NCBI RefSeq assembly: GCF_020184175.1
Contig: NC_065533.1
Span: 20,172,695-20,236,694 of the forward strand
Direction: 5' to 3'
Source: Aphis gossypii
Taxonomy: Eukaryota; Arthropoda; Insecta; Hemiptera; Aphididae
Length of the DNA stretch: 64,000 nt
Below the pieces are notes generated by a model. It searched no databases, was not told the origin of the DNA, and saw only the letters and a program-made list of their open reading frames with translations. Every line of letters starts with the position of its first letter. The first letter of the stretch is position 1. Below, piece after piece: positions 40,580-52,952 of the stretch. Position numbers and translations under genes: made by a program.

Positions 40580-41957
40580 AATAATATTATGTCGTCAATA
40601 ACAGCGTGGTTAGTAAACCGTTTTTACTGTGTTCACCGTTATAAAAACGGTCCGGCACCGGATAAAACGAGCAAAATGCTTTGTAATAATTCCGTTGCAA
40701 AATAAAATGAAAAAGAACCATCCAAGTCGGTCTCAATGATACGTCATCGCCACTCGGTGAAATATTATATGGGTACCTGATGTTAGTTGTAGTAACTCAG
40801 CGACGGTAGTATCATTATAATAATGTGTCTAATATGTACAGAACTCGTCATAGGTGGACTTAGGGTTTTATTTAAGTCGAAGGGCTATAATGGTAATTTG
40901 CAAATTATAAACTCTTATATAACCGATTATTATATAAAATACCTTATATATTCTAAAACGATTTTAACTATAAAATGTATTTTTTTTTTTTTTTTAACAC
41001 TAGTTTCTGACACTTAAGTGTAAAAGACTAGAGTTAACTTAAACAGTCTTTATGCCTATTACAGAGATACAAAAACTATTGTTCTTGAAGGAAGAGAGAA
41101 ATACCGCAGAGAATTATAAAAAAAAAAGATAATTATGTAAAAATCATATATCATTGGATATGAAATCCACAATCCACCAAACAACTTCGGTATGAACTTT
41201 AAAGTCTCATAATTATTCACCGTTACGAATTATGGTTATTATATAGGCCTCGGGGTCGTACAGTTGCTATATCTAATCTAGGTATTTCAGGTTGTAAAAT
41301 TAATAAACCACACCTATTTATTAGTTATATTTGACTAATAATACATGTATGTGTATATGGCTATTTACTGGATCTTTCTTTTTTTTCTTACTGATTTTTT
41401 CACTTGTTCTCCGTGACCATCATTAAACTATCTTTTTGTAGTATTACTATATTATCATTGAACGCACGAGTATATATAAGGCACATATAATAGGTAAATC
41501 GTTAAGGACCGAAACCATATGATAATATTTTAACATGTTTTAATATAAACCAACTGTTTAGCCCTTTCTGTATAATTGAAAGAAGTAACTATATAAATGA
41601 ACGAACTGCACTTTTTTAAAGGCTTCTCAGTTAATAACAACCAGACGTAATAGTGTTCATTTTAAATCAACTTATAAGAAAAGTTAAATTACGAATCACA
41701 GAAAATAATAAATATTATCCGTCCTCATTTTCATGTTTTGGTAACTCAATGAGCACACACAATGGCGACGATAATTACCATCAAGTTGGTACTCGCGTGA
41801 ATGTATTAAAAAACGTTTTATTTATAATTTAGAATCGGGTCACGCGACGCACAATGCAGTTAAAATCTTATAGTTACCTATATATTATATATACGATCTA
41901 TCTACAAAATATAATTATTGTTATTATTAATACATAATGTTACATTGCGTCGCAAAC

Positions 41958-41988
<31 letters not shown>

Positions 41989-42060
41989 AAAAGGAAAGCA
42001 AAAAATGGAATAATAATAATAATAATGTAAAGCACGAACATTTTCAATTAAAAGCAAAAT
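40580..42060. other. AT-rich non-coding DNA
   Basis: No gene supported. It contains a T run at 40,981-40,995 and a (TAA)n/(TAAA)n microsatellite at 41,958-41,990. Confidence 0.6.
41958..41990. repeat. (TAA)n/(TAAA)n microsatellite
   Basis: About eight TAA units followed by three TAAA units. Confidence 0.95.
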
Positions 42061-42064
42061 ATTT

Positions 42065-42241
42065 TTACGATTTATTTTTCAGCAATACAAACCACTTCAC
42101 ACTCGGTCCGTTGTTTGACGACAGGTAAAGTGTAATACATAATATATACATGGGTATTTTATTGGTACTTCTAGTAAGTACGTAGAGCGGGAAAAAGGTA
42201 ACAAGAGCACATAAAATTTTAACTGTTAATTTACGAACCAT
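42065..42241 (-). CDS. Small candidate secreted or membrane peptide
   Basis: A 58-codon minus-strand frame starts at an ATG followed by G. Its start, MVRKLTVKILCALVTFFPLY, has the basic-then-hydrophobic profile of a signal peptide. The remainder is mixed and has one further cysteine. An AATAAA overlaps the last codons before the stop. It could be a whole short gene or a first exon. No homolog was recognised, and hydrophobic chance frames are common in AT-rich DNA. Confidence 0.25.
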   Translation of the reverse strand: MVRKLTVKILCALVTFFPLYVLTRSTNKIPMYILCITLYLSSNNGPSVKWFVLLKNKS

Positions 42242-43186
42242 AATAATTATATTAAAATACAATATGTATACCTATTGTAAAAGTATAATGAATTTTACAA
42301 AAGCGACGTAATTATTTTCTTAGTACAGTATAAAATATAATTACGTCCCGTATTAAGTGCGAGATGATTTGTTACACTAGCAGATAACTTTCACGTTTGA
42401 ATCTGAAATTTCCGCCTACCTAGATTGAATCGAGAAAATTGCTCGAGTATATACTGCATAGAGAGATAATCAGCGCCTTGTTTCATGTAACTACACTTTT
42501 GAACCATTTTAATTTATGGTACACGGTGGGGTCCTATACAAGCTCAGAGTTAATTTTGTTATTAATATTTTGTACTAGACTTGAACGCTGAATCATAAAG
42601 TTAAGCGAAGACAAACAGATCTCTGGCTTGAGTGACATTGGTCTTCTCCCTTCGCTCACTTTGGCGCAATCTACGTGTGTATATTTAATTAATCGTTGAA
42701 TTTGAAAAGAATATTCTAAGGTGAGATTGGTCTGGCGTATAAATTAATTCTATTTTTTTTTTTAAGAAAAAAAAATGAGTTACCAAGTTTACGATATTTT
42801 ATAGATATAATATAAACATAATAAAAATAAGGTATTACGAAATAAAACGTGAAATTGGCACCGTAATTGAAAAACTATAAGTTGCACTGAGCTTAAAATA
42901 TTTGAAAAGTCGTTGAAATAGCGCCGGCTGCCAATATTTTTGCTACCTATAAAATTGATTTATGATAGTACATTAAATATATTATTATAATTCACGACTT
43001 CAAGACAGATAAAAATACATCTCTTAAAAGTTATTTTAGGATTAGTTCAATGCAACATAAAATATGTTTGGTACAAATCGAAATATCATTTGAATTTTTA
43101 AACTATGTGTTTTATAAATATTCATCATCACTGCATATAATCATTATTGTTATTTAATATGCGTTTCATGTTATGTTTTGGAAATG

Positions 43187-43289
43187 CTATAAAGTTCGGG
43201 AAACTACGTTCCGGGTATATACGGGTGCTTTCACGAGTTTCTGCAGTTCCATCACTTCTTGCCAGATATTAGAATACTGTGCGCGCGCT
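43187..43289 (-). CDS. Candidate C-terminal exon, product unknown
   Basis: On the minus strand, an acceptor (CACTTCAG) is followed by one base and 33 codons ending in TAG at 43,187-43,189. The peptide, for example QYSNIWQEVMELQKLVKAPV, looks like an amphipathic helix, and its codons are strongly purine-N-pyrimidine. An ATTAAA poly(A) variant lies about 30 bases downstream. GC is well above background. The plus strand holds a competing 80-codon ATG frame (43,173-43,415) with seven cysteines. I prefer the minus reading because of its splice signal, composition and poly(A) signal. No family was recognised. Confidence 0.4.
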
Positions 43290-43419
43290 CTGAAGTGTAT
43301 TATTGTTCATAGTTTGACGGCATTCGAGTGTAGAAGCAAAGGGAAGCAAACAAACATTGACTCGACTTGGTTAAAGTTACTATTTATGATGCGAATAGAC
43401 GAACAAGAAAACTAATTTG

Positions 43420-45615
43420 GACAGAAACCCGATACGTCGTATACAAAGAAATCGGGATTTATTCATGTATCGTCAACTGGAAAATATTCAAAATCATGTG
43501 ATATTCTATTTAGAATATAATATTATAAATTTTAATTTCAACCACGCGTCGTGTTATATTATAATGTCCGTTTTTATTTAATCAGGAACAACTATAATAA
43601 TAATAATAATAATACATAATAATAATATAGTTGTACGTAGTGCTTTGAACTGAGTCGTGGAAATCTGTCTGCTGATCACTTTCAAAACACTATCGTAAAT
43701 TTATAAATTACTGGAAGCGTTGTACCGGCTTTGATTTGGCATGTTTAATTATTTTAATGGCATTTTGGCGGTGTATACCTACAGTGACGGAGATTCGTGC
43801 TTGGTATTTCATTGCGTTAGGTTTTTAATTAAAAGTGTAATATTTTAGAGCACGACGTAACGGTAAAAAATGTTCGACCAAGAGATAACACTGACCTTTC
43901 AATATATTTAATATAGAATTTAAATTATGCACTAGATAGTTGAAATCTAACGTTGAAAAACTCGGAAAGTCTTCCATATTTGGGTGTATCCAATAATCAC
44001 AGACGCGTATATAACATCATAGTAAAAAATAAGAAGGTAATGATGTGATAGTTTACAACGATTTATACATACGGACTTTATTCAGTTAAACACGCGTCAG
44101 ATTAAATCAAATTTTACGATAGCAGTAGGTGTACGTCAAAATATTATCATTATATGACCAACGGCGTCGTCAGTTTTGGAAATCATATATAATATCGTTG
44201 TATCAACATTAATAATTTATATAGGATTATTATTATTATTATTGCATGTAATCATGTAATGTAAAATGTAAAATCGCATGTAAAATATACTATTAAACAT
44301 TATACATTCGAATGTGTTGATCTGTATCATATACCTTATTATTATATACACAATATTCATTAAATAATATTACTAAGTTACTATTCGCTTTTCGACACGT
44401 CATCGCAGCGACCGCGAAGTATACATAGTTAAAACTATTTTTGCACATAATAAAAATAAATATATTGCATAAGATACCAAGTAACCGCGTAAAACGATGT
44501 TTTTATATTGATTAAGTGTTATCGTTTACGCGTTGATTACTCTATCCAGCCCGTACGTATAAAACAAAAACTAAAATACACAATATTAAATATTAATACA
44601 CCTGCTACGTTATTTAAAAGCGCTCTTATGTCCATTCCATGATGACCACAACAACCGACCATCACAACATATAACAACTTTTTATATTTATCTCATTCCT
44701 TATAATAATAATATATTATGATAGCTTTAACCTAGATATACATAATACCCAGTAAAAACTACTATTACTCTTTTTACCTATATTACATTCGAAATATTTT
44801 TGTGTATCAGTATAATTAATATTTGATCCAAACCATTTTTAAGGACTATTTTCCTTAGAAATACATATTAATAACAGAAAAATCGTATTTTGAATGTGGT
44901 ATCAACATTTTCAAAATAATTATATCCACTCAATAATTTACTTTAAATTAGAAGGGTATTTTTATTTAAAAAAATAAATTAGTATCACCACATGACATTC
45001 CTATTAAGAAATAGGTATAAACAATTTAAAATATAGCTTATTTTTAATATAACTTTTGAGTATATTTGAAAATCAAAAATTTTAATTTGAATAAATTCGT
45101 TATTAAATGAAAACATGGGGCTGATCTTACTTGGTGATCGTCCTATTTATTTGTATTTAAATGCAATAAAGTATACTAAATTTTTAAATATATATGTAAA
45201 TACGATAAATTCTTAATCGACCTTGAATAATGGAAAAATCTGTGTCGTCTTCCCAATTTCCTGTTTCCGATCGGATGGTTGACGCTTCCGTCGACTAGTT
45301 TTCAATAATCCGACGTGGTCAGACTGCAATCCCGTTATAAATTCGTATTTAAAGCTAGGCTTTATGACAGCTCGTTTCTCGGAATATCAAAACGAAAATG
45401 TGTCACAATCAATATTTTACATATCTATGAAAGACTTATGCCTTGGTCCAGCAGTAAAGTCGTCAATAGACACCGGTAATAGAAAAGTATGAAATATAGT
45501 AAACCTTTTGTGTCCTCTATACCGACACAGTCTTCCTGAACTAGAACGCAGCCGACCAAAAAAAGTATTATAACGATTTCGATTATACTATACACTTAAA
45601 TGCTCTGGGGGAGCA
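43420..45615. other. AT-rich non-coding DNA
   Basis: No gene supported. It contains TAA/ATT microsatellites at about 43,595-43,627 and 44,226-44,243. Confidence 0.6.
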
Positions 45616-45636
45616 TTTTTTTTTTTTTTTTTTTTT
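45616..45636. repeat. 21-base T run
   Basis: Uninterrupted T run. Read on the minus strand it is an A run about 70 bases after the stop of the 45,706-45,924 frame, so it could be the tail of a retro-inserted transcript, or simple slippage. Confidence 0.9.
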
Positions 45637-45705
45637 ATGAAAAAATTCAATTCAAGTTGAGGTAGCGACTCAAAAATCATTTAAACATAGGTACGCAAAA
45701 AATAA

Positions 45706-45924
45706 TTATATAAAAAAACCTATCAGTAACACAGCCAGAAGTATTGTCCAAAAAGTAATCGCATAACGTTTAATATTATCGTACAACACTGTTTTACGAT
45801 AAACATCAATAACCGCGAATACGATATTATTCATATCTATTGATATCATATCAAAGTACGATTTGGGGTCCAACTGACCATGCAGCCAACAACGGCTGGT
45901 CGCACCACAATTATAATACGTCAT
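45706..45924 (-). CDS. Small candidate ORF with C-terminal membrane segment
   Basis: A 72-codon minus-strand frame starts with ATG (MTYYNCGATSRCWLHGQLDP). It has a polar middle (DVYRKTVLYDNIKRY) and ends in a hydrophobic run, ITFWTILLAVLLIGFFI, directly before the stop. This is the layout of a tail-anchored membrane protein, with no poly-leucine repeat to explain it away. The frame is open about 20 codons further upstream. A CATAAA and a long A run follow the stop, which would fit a retrogene. A divergent plus-strand frame overlaps its first 85 bases. No homolog was recognised. Confidence 0.35.
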   Translation of the reverse strand: MTYYNCGATSRCWLHGQLDPKSYFDMISIDMNNIVFAVIDVYRKTVLYDNIKRYAITFWTILLAVLLIGFFI

Positions 45925-46151
45925 CGGATGTACGCGACTCGTACGATTTACGACGCTTACTATATAATATTGTACCTACGCGTGTGTGTTTAATGCGTGC
46001 AAACCAAATGATATATTACAATATTGACCTATCGGCGGCGGCGTTTAGTGCCAATTATTTTATGTCGGTATACAATATCAATAGCAGGCGTAGGTACTCG
46101 CTGTGGATAGTGGGACCGCCTACCCTAGTTGCGGCACTATCTAAAAAATAA
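45840..46151 (+). CDS. Candidate exon or small ORF overlapping the 45.7-kb minus frame
   Basis: A plus-strand frame of about 100 codons with coding-like composition (WSHHNYNTSSDVRDSYDLRR) and a run of purine-N-pyrimidine codons. There is no ATG at its start, so it would have to be an exon, possibly after the AAAG at 45,854-45,857. It ends in TAA with an overlapping AATAAA. It overlaps the start of the 45,706-45,924 minus frame, and both are unlikely to be translated in full. No homolog was recognised. Confidence 0.25.
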   Translation: MISYQSTIWGPTDHAANNGWSHHNYNTSSDVRDSYDLRRLLYNIVPTRVCLMRANQMIYYNIDLSAAAFSANYFMSVYNINSRRRYSLWIVGPPTLVAALSKK

Positions 46152-47050
46152 AATACGCGTTTCCGTCGACCCTCGGGTTGATATCCGTATACGTTCTATA
46201 AACGAACTGCCCGCACGCACTGACTATAATAATATATTATGCGTACGCATATACGCGCGTGTGTGTGTGTGTGTTATACGTAGTATAGCCTTGAGTCGGA
46301 AAACCTTTGTGTATATTAAAGCCGGACTCGCGGCACCGACGGCAGCGGGGTGAAAAACGGCCCCGTTGGCGTCATAGGGCGGCGGCAGCGGCGGCGACGG
46401 TGGCAGAAAAGTCCGGTTGACGGACGGTTTTCGAGAGGGCGTGCGAGAGAGGATTTTTGGGCGTCGACGCACGGTACATGTATATAATATGTGCATTGTA
46501 TGTACGGGAAAATAATTTTCAAAACTCTAATGTTCTCAGAGTATAATGTATGTATATATATATATACACACACAAATAATCGCTATGGTATTTTTTTTTC
46601 ACCCGGTTTTCAAAGCGTCGGATCGGTAGTGTGGGTGAGTAGACAGTTGGGGAAAAAATCAACATTTACAATTGAGCGGCTGTTTCGGCTTGGGGGGCGG
46701 ATTACGCGGCGTGTACACATAAAAGCTTCGCGAGGCGTATTCTTCTCGTCGGGTGACTGGCGAGCGTTAATTCCGAAAAGAAGAGTAAAGAGTCGTGTAC
46801 GGTAAAACACCGCGAGGGCGTGATCCGAAAACGATAATTCGTATTCGCCTGCACTCGCCGATCCAAGCCAAAAAGCATCCGCGGCAGCACTCGACGAGCA
46901 CAAGTGCACATTACAGTCCCACAACTACCGGATAGGAGGTTACACACGCACGCTGACACATACATATTATCTAACCGAGACGTTACTGTGGTACAGGTGC
47001 TCGGTATTTATACACTCAACCCGTGAACCACCACTAGACCACATCAAACG
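46152..47050. promoter_or_regulatory. CpG-rich island, candidate promoter
   Basis: The most GC-rich stretch in the window, with dense CpG sites, a GGC repeat (about 46,379-46,395), a (GT)9 block (46,258-46,274) and a TATA-like sequence near 46,480. At least two minus frames and one plus frame are open for 85-104 codons, which shows only that stops are rare in GC-rich DNA. A GTGAGT donor-like motif lies at 46,634 (plus). A broad promoter or 5' UTR is the simplest reading; direction unknown. Confidence 0.4.
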
Positions 47051-48560
47051 TGCGGAGTCATGTCATCGTCTCTTAAAACAAAGTTTTAAGGATCTTTTAT
47101 CACGTATACAAGGTGTATTTAGCGTCTACACTTTAATTATTTTAAAAGTTCTGCTTTTTACACATTATGTGATCATTGAAAACAATATTATTTTTTTTAT
47201 ATTTGTTACAGTTTTCAATGTTTTCATATTTTTTCAAGTACTTGAAGAACAGAATAAAATAAAATGTCATAATATTTTAGACTATTGCCCGATATAATCA
47301 AGTCTTTGAACATAGTTCTTTTTTTCAAATCGAAACAGTTTTTGCTTAATTCCATGATGAACTGGACGGGTTATGATGAGTTATAAATATTCAAAGTTTA
47401 GGGATGAGCGGACCAATGCGGTATAGAGGGACCTCGAAAATTTTGGCCCACTATACTGAAGTTATATTTAATCGTAAAACTTTGAATCAATTATTATTTC
47501 GTCATTATGCCAGTATAATTTTATGTTGTATAATAAGTGTATTTTACATGTAAACCTACAATGTCATTTGCTGCGACACTCAGATAAGACAACATATTGT
47601 TCTCCATATACGTGCCAGTAAGCATGTTCAGAGAGCTTTTATCTTAGGCACAATATATTATTCACCGTAGGGATTCTTATAGGCAATTTTACGGACCAGT
47701 CTGTCGAGTGCTCGCAAACGCTTTAAGTGCAAGTGTATCTCTATAGAAAAATATTACATTTACAGATGATGTTGTATTTCATACATATAAACATCGTATA
47801 TTATGTTACACAATCTTGTAAATCTAGATCAATTAATTTGTTGAGCTTTTTATTTTTATTTTTAAAATTCACTCGTTTATTATTGTGCATCCTGTGGTAG
47901 TTGTTCTCCGCGAGTCAAATCAGAAGATGCTTGCTAAGATGGGCGGAGGTAACCCGAGGAGGATACGACAAAATAGTGACGGAAATACCCACACATTTCG
48001 TCCGCTTAATATATATAATATTCGTATATTCGTTCGCATTTCAATAAGAATACTTGCACGTCCATCGAGCAAATTGCTTTCCCGTATTCCGATCTGAGCA
48101 CCTGCCACCCCACCATGGTTCGATTGACAGGTATTGATTTATGAACACACCTTTTATTATTATTATTATTATTAATATTATTATTACACTCCATACGTAC
48201 GTTTTTATTTTCCATACATATATATCGAGACCGAGTAAATTATATTTTTTGGGTTTCCAACATATAACGCTTTGTTAGCATAAATGTGATTAAAAATAAT
48301 GTAATATCTTGGATGTTGTAGAAATGCATTTTTAATGCGAAAAAGGTCATGGTGTACAGCAGTAAAAATCTCTACGCTTTCGCCCATACACACTTCTCGC
48401 TTTCACTTTCCATTGCGAACTAACCTATATTATTATTTTATACATACCTATACGCACGTGATATATTGTCAATGTGATGTTACTATTATACATTTTTTTT
48501 TATTACTACAATTATTATTTACAGGAAACATCAATTTCATAACGTATACATATTAAACGT
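47051..48560. other. AT-rich non-coding DNA with a minor GC-richer patch
   Basis: No gene supported. A patch near 47,885-48,120 has open frames on both strands. A (TTA)n repeat lies at 48,154-48,186. Confidence 0.5.
48154..48186. repeat. (TTA)n microsatellite with one interruption
   Basis: About eleven TTA/ATT units interrupted by a single AAT step. Confidence 0.95.
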
Positions 48561-48720
48561 CGTCGGCGGCGGAATAGTGATTAATTTTTAGCATCCCCAA
48601 GCTGCGGGTGGTCAGGTCGTTATTGAAGGGGGTAAAAGGTCACATCCATTCATGTACGTATAAGAACGGCAGAAGTTGGTCGACGCGTAGTGGTGGCTCT
48701 CCTCGTGGGATTCTCATCGT
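48561..48720. other. Short GC-rich island, function unclear
   Basis: About 160 bases of high GC containing a TGGTCAGGTCGTT block and an AAAAGGTCACA block, both including AGGTC half-sites of the kind bound by nuclear receptors. A 25-codon minus-strand frame starting MRIPRGEPPLRVDQLL is also present. It may be an enhancer, a promoter or a short exon. Confidence 0.25.
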
Positions 48721-48721
48721 T

Positions 48722-48783
48722 GTTAAATGAAAATAATAATTATTTTACTGTAGAGTCGCGTGTGATAATAATTATTATTTAAC
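48722..48783. repeat. Imperfect inverted repeat (hairpin potential)
   Basis: Left arm GTTAAATGAAAATAATAATT and right arm ATAATAATTATTATTTAAC pair with a small bulge around a loop of about 20 bases. Because the arms are AT-rich, chance or a MITE remnant is more likely than a small-RNA precursor. Confidence 0.5.
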
Positions 48784-48789
48784 TTGATC

Positions 48790-50369
48790 GAGTGTGTAGG
48801 CGGTTCACGTACACACAATATATAATAGTATGTTCGAATATGAGAGAAACGATGTGTTTTTTTTTGTGAAGTAAAAAAAACGCAATAATTGTCAACTGCT
48901 CAGGAGGTAACAAAATAAACGTTTACTTTTTATTTGAATTGCCATATGATTTTGGAACTTTATGCTTTGACGGATAATAATTAGTGCAGTCAAGAGATCA
49001 TTACGCAGTATATCTTCAATGGAATTCAATTTAACGAACAAAATGACTAACTTTTTATAATGTCTTCATCATAACGTCAAATGTGTATAATATATAGTGG
49101 AAACAAAAATATAAAGTTAGTCTCAGTATATAACTAAAAATATCACTTAGATAGTTTAGATTCAAAAATTCTATACTTTATCAAAACCATGTATGATTCA
49201 AAAACATATATACCTATACTATAATACATTATAAATAACGTCAACAGCCAACATAGAACAAAACACCGATGATTTGTACATGTGGACAAATTATTACAAA
49301 AAGCAGTAATAATATATTAATACAAATCAAACATGAAAATAAAATTCAAAACATCTAAAATGAATATATCATAAATCAGGGTATCATAATATGTAATCTA
49401 CAGATAATTCAGAATCAAGTCAGTATCATTAAAAAATGTCTAATGAATTTTCAAAATATATTGATTGATTTTTCAGAAGGTGTAACACACTAACACACAT
49501 CTAATCTTCATACAATCATTTTAAAATCTTTGACGGATAATCGTTTAATATACTTAAAGGACAGTATTGCGATATTATAGATACCCGATACTTATATTTT
49601 AATTATTTAGATATTCAATATTCAATGCTCAATAGTCGTCGGTCGATACAATAAAATAAAATAAATTGTAATAATGAAACGAATTTCATTACGTACATCA
49701 TTATCAAAACAATTATTAAACTTTATAGTTTTGAATACGTATAAATAAATATTGTTTTAATGATTTATTTAAGTAGCCAAACAGAGAAACCTACAAATCA
49801 CTAGTAGCAGCCAGCAGGTAATACTATACGATAAATACTATTGTACCTATTTATTATGTATTTATAGTTTGTAGTTATTATTATAAGAAATATAATTTAA
49901 TTATTATAATAGGTATTTAATTATAATAATAACTGGTGGTTCTTCAAATCTTAAAATATGTTTCAATCAAAATTAGGTTCAAATGGAGATCATATTGATG
50001 CAATACTCGTTAGAGCGACTTTGCATTTGTGTCCCCCATAACACCGATCTTCAGGAATCCTTTCATGTCAAAGGTGGGCAAGTCGATGAAAATAATTAAT
50101 TGAAGTCGAGTTAATTACGATGATTGACAAATACTTACAACGAGTGTACGGGTCGTGTGTGACCGGCTTAATATAATAATATAATCAACACGCTATGATA
50201 TGTCGACAATAACGATGATGATAAAATATAGGAAGGTAATATGTCTAAATCAAATACTACTGTTACATTATTAATAATAAATAATGATCTTTAGAGGTAA
50301 AAAATAATTTTTTTTTGCGTATCGGTTTCGACGTATCGAGTATCACACCGTGAAAAATCTGTCTATATA
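48790..50369. other. AT-rich non-coding DNA
   Basis: No gene supported. A minus-strand donor (GTAAGTATTTG, 50,133-50,138) borders a short GC-rich stretch at 50,139-50,172 that could be a tiny exon, but its acceptor is poor. Confidence 0.5.
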
Positions 50370-50736
50370 ATGAAGAAATCGATGCACACACTCGATACAG
50401 CGGCTAAAACGGATACGTATATTTCGCAGACACCTTCGGGTCGAAGATACTGCCCGACCCCGGGCATATATGTACCTATTTCCCGTGTATTGATTTATAT
50501 GTTTATACAATTTATTGTTATGGACTAAGGGAAAACAAAAACGTGGTGGCATTTGCAATGTTATTTACATCGAAACGTTTTTCGATACAGTGTTTATTGG
50601 CTCTCCTATCGCCACCGCCGCTGCGTGTACGTATAGTATCATAAACATTTCCGAGGTTTTCTGCTGCCGTGTATACGTACGAGATTTCTGCACGCGCCGC
50701 TTATATTATTATTATTATTATTAGGTACCACGCGTA

Positions 50737-50976
50737 CTATACCGTCGTAGTGTTGTGTATTGTGCCGTCCGCGAACCTACGGCGCGCGATAATAGCTTTT
50801 GGATATTTGCGCTTGTTTAAAAGGCACGAAAGGTTCATTGGTATTCGACGGGCATCCGTGATATGTTTAAATATAAGCTCCACGAGCTCGCGGGCTTCGC
50901 GAAAGCGTTTTTCAATTGTAGTTGTATATAACACGCACAAAGTGAAATAAGACCGACGAACATGTTCCCCGCACAT
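50737..50976 (-). CDS. Small candidate ORF, charged and helical
   Basis: A 79-codon minus-strand frame from an ATG at 50,976. Its central part (EKRFREARELVELIFKHITD) is a strongly amphipathic, charged helix, and the end is basic. GC is raised over the whole 50,370-51,150 island. Overlapping plus-strand frames are also open (50,669-50,950 and 50,962-51,147), so strand choice rests on composition only. No homolog was recognised. A (TTA)n repeat at 50,705-50,723 lies just beyond the stop. Confidence 0.3.
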   Translation of the reverse strand: MCGEHVRRSYFTLCVLYTTTIEKRFREARELVELIFKHITDARRIPMNLSCLLNKRKYPKAIIARRRFADGTIHNTTTV

Positions 50977-51269
50977 CACGTATGCTCGTTTCTCGATATA
51001 TATTATATTCCCACAGTTGTATCACACGACCGCGCTATATTAAAACCGCCGGAGAATATTATCGAATCCGTTTTTTATCATCTCGTTAAAAACGACATAG
51101 GGAAAATGGTCGATATTCATAAATTTATTATTTACTTTCGATTGTAGGATATTGCACACGCTCGGTCATCGGTTATCAATAAATATGTTTGCATATTTTT
51201 ACACGTAAATTTATTATGTAGTGTGATGCATCAAACACTATATGTATTTTATTCTATCCAATTATGCAT

Positions 51270-51383
51270 TTATTCGAATTTGAAATTCTTATCCACGAAT
51301 GGCTGCAATTCGACATCTTTAAACGGAAATGATTTAAACTTACTGGATCCCGCTGAGGAACCTCGTGAGAGAGTTCAAAAGTT
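51270..51383 (-). CDS. Exon-like segment with two competing readings
   Basis: Reading A: on the minus strand, acceptor ACTGCATTTAG, then a 40-nt exon at 51,344-51,383 containing TFELSHEVPQRDP, then a strong donor GTAAGTTTAA. Reading B: a terminal exon in another frame, starting after the CTCAG near 51,353, including KFKSFPFKDVELQPFVDKNF and ending in TAA at 51,270-51,272, with AATAAA at 51,248-51,253. The plus strand is also partly open. One of these may be real; B has more protein-like composition plus a poly(A) signal, A has better splice sites. Confidence 0.3.
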
Positions 51384-51389
51384 CTAAAT

Positions 51390-52952
51390 GCAGTTTTATA
51401 ATAAATGTGTTTGATAAGCAAACGATTAAGTATATTCAATTATCTTACATTAATATTTATGACAATATTATTAATTCATCAGGAGACTCTAATAAACGAT
51501 TGCATAATGTGTTTCTTAAATAAATCGACCGGAAAATTTAATGCAATTATATTAGATGATATTTTAATATAATAGAGTTGTTTGTGTGAAAGTTGTATAA
51601 TTTATTATTCCATTATAATTTTAAAATTTATAATGATCAATAATTAGTAACATGTAACACTTAACAAAATGTAACTAACTGTTTTATGTTGTATATTTAT
51701 AAGTTTGAACATAAAAAAAAATTTGTGATAAATGCATAATACAAATCAGTAAAATTATGGTAATCATAATATTGGTGAATCATAATGTATACATTTACAA
51801 TATAGGTATCTAAATTAATTATTTAAATTAAGATTTTATGATTTAATATTTTATTGATAGTCAGTGGGTTAACGAATCGGTCAGTCTTTACTCGTGAAGA
51901 TAAAATTCTGCACAAACATATTATAATTATACCATCGCATGTATTAGAACTATTTTAAACTACGTTTGAATTAGAGGGTTATTAGCAAATATTATTATAA
52001 TAATTTAATTAGATATATATATTTTTTTAAATTACCATTAGAATAGATCTTATTTTGCAAATGTTAACTAAATTTTGAATCTTAAATATTAATTAAAAGT
52101 AAATAACAATAAATGGTCCCATGTCAGTACCGTGTGTTAATTATTGCTTGATTACATTTGCATTTTAATTATGTAAGGAAACAGTTTAGTGCTAAAAATA
52201 ACCACTTAACTTATATATAATTAAGAAATCGATAAGCCAAAAGACAATAATTGGTGTAACGTAATATATTACGTATTTTTAATATCATATAATATTAATC
52301 CAACAAAAACAGTTATTGTTTTAAAAACCATAGTTTTTATGTTTCATTTTTTCAAGATTATATAACTTTTTAATATTAACAATAAATAAAAAAAAATACA
52401 AACTCTATGATACAAAAAATATTATTTTCTGTTACTCATACTTTTCGATTGTGTTTTTCAACTATGACTTGTTTTCTACAAATTATTTAACAAGCGATGC
52501 GTCTTACTATTCAGGGACGTATTATTGCTAATGCATATTTTTTATTCGTAAAATCACAGTGACTGATAAATAATAGTCCCCATCTGATTTAAGTGAAAGA
52601 GTTAGCTTTCTTATTATTTTTTCAAGAATATTATCCAACGATACCGATACTTTATTTATAAATGTAAAAATGCAAACAATTGATTTCCTAGACTGTTTGA
52701 TTCAGTAAACTACTTCATTCGATCAAAACATATACGAGTAATCTTCGCACGGTCAATCTACTGTTGTCGTCTATGTTATATTTTTTCTACCTAGAAAAAA
52801 CGTCGTATTTCCGCTTTCGCGCGGGAAATAAAACAATAGTGAAAATAAACCACGCACTATACCTACAGTTGACAGTTCTCATCGACATCAAAAGAAATCG
52901 CTTTTATTACTGTAACATAACAGTCATATTTCCTTTTTTTTTTTTTTGCCAA
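51390..52952. other. AT-rich non-coding DNA
   Basis: No gene supported. Confidence 0.6.

Noticed and set aside
45725..45745. Match to the miR-2 family core (CACAGCCAG)
   Set aside because: The 5' seed context differs and the segment lies within a better-supported minus-strand frame.
46224..46965. Several 85-104-codon frames in the CpG island as genes
   Set aside because: Frames are open at once on both strands because GC-rich DNA has few stops, and no splice-defined structure or poly(A) signal distinguishes one of them.
52141..52162. Eleven-base match to the miR-137 5' end (TTATTGCTTGA)
   Set aside because: The remainder of the mature sequence does not match and there is no opposing arm.
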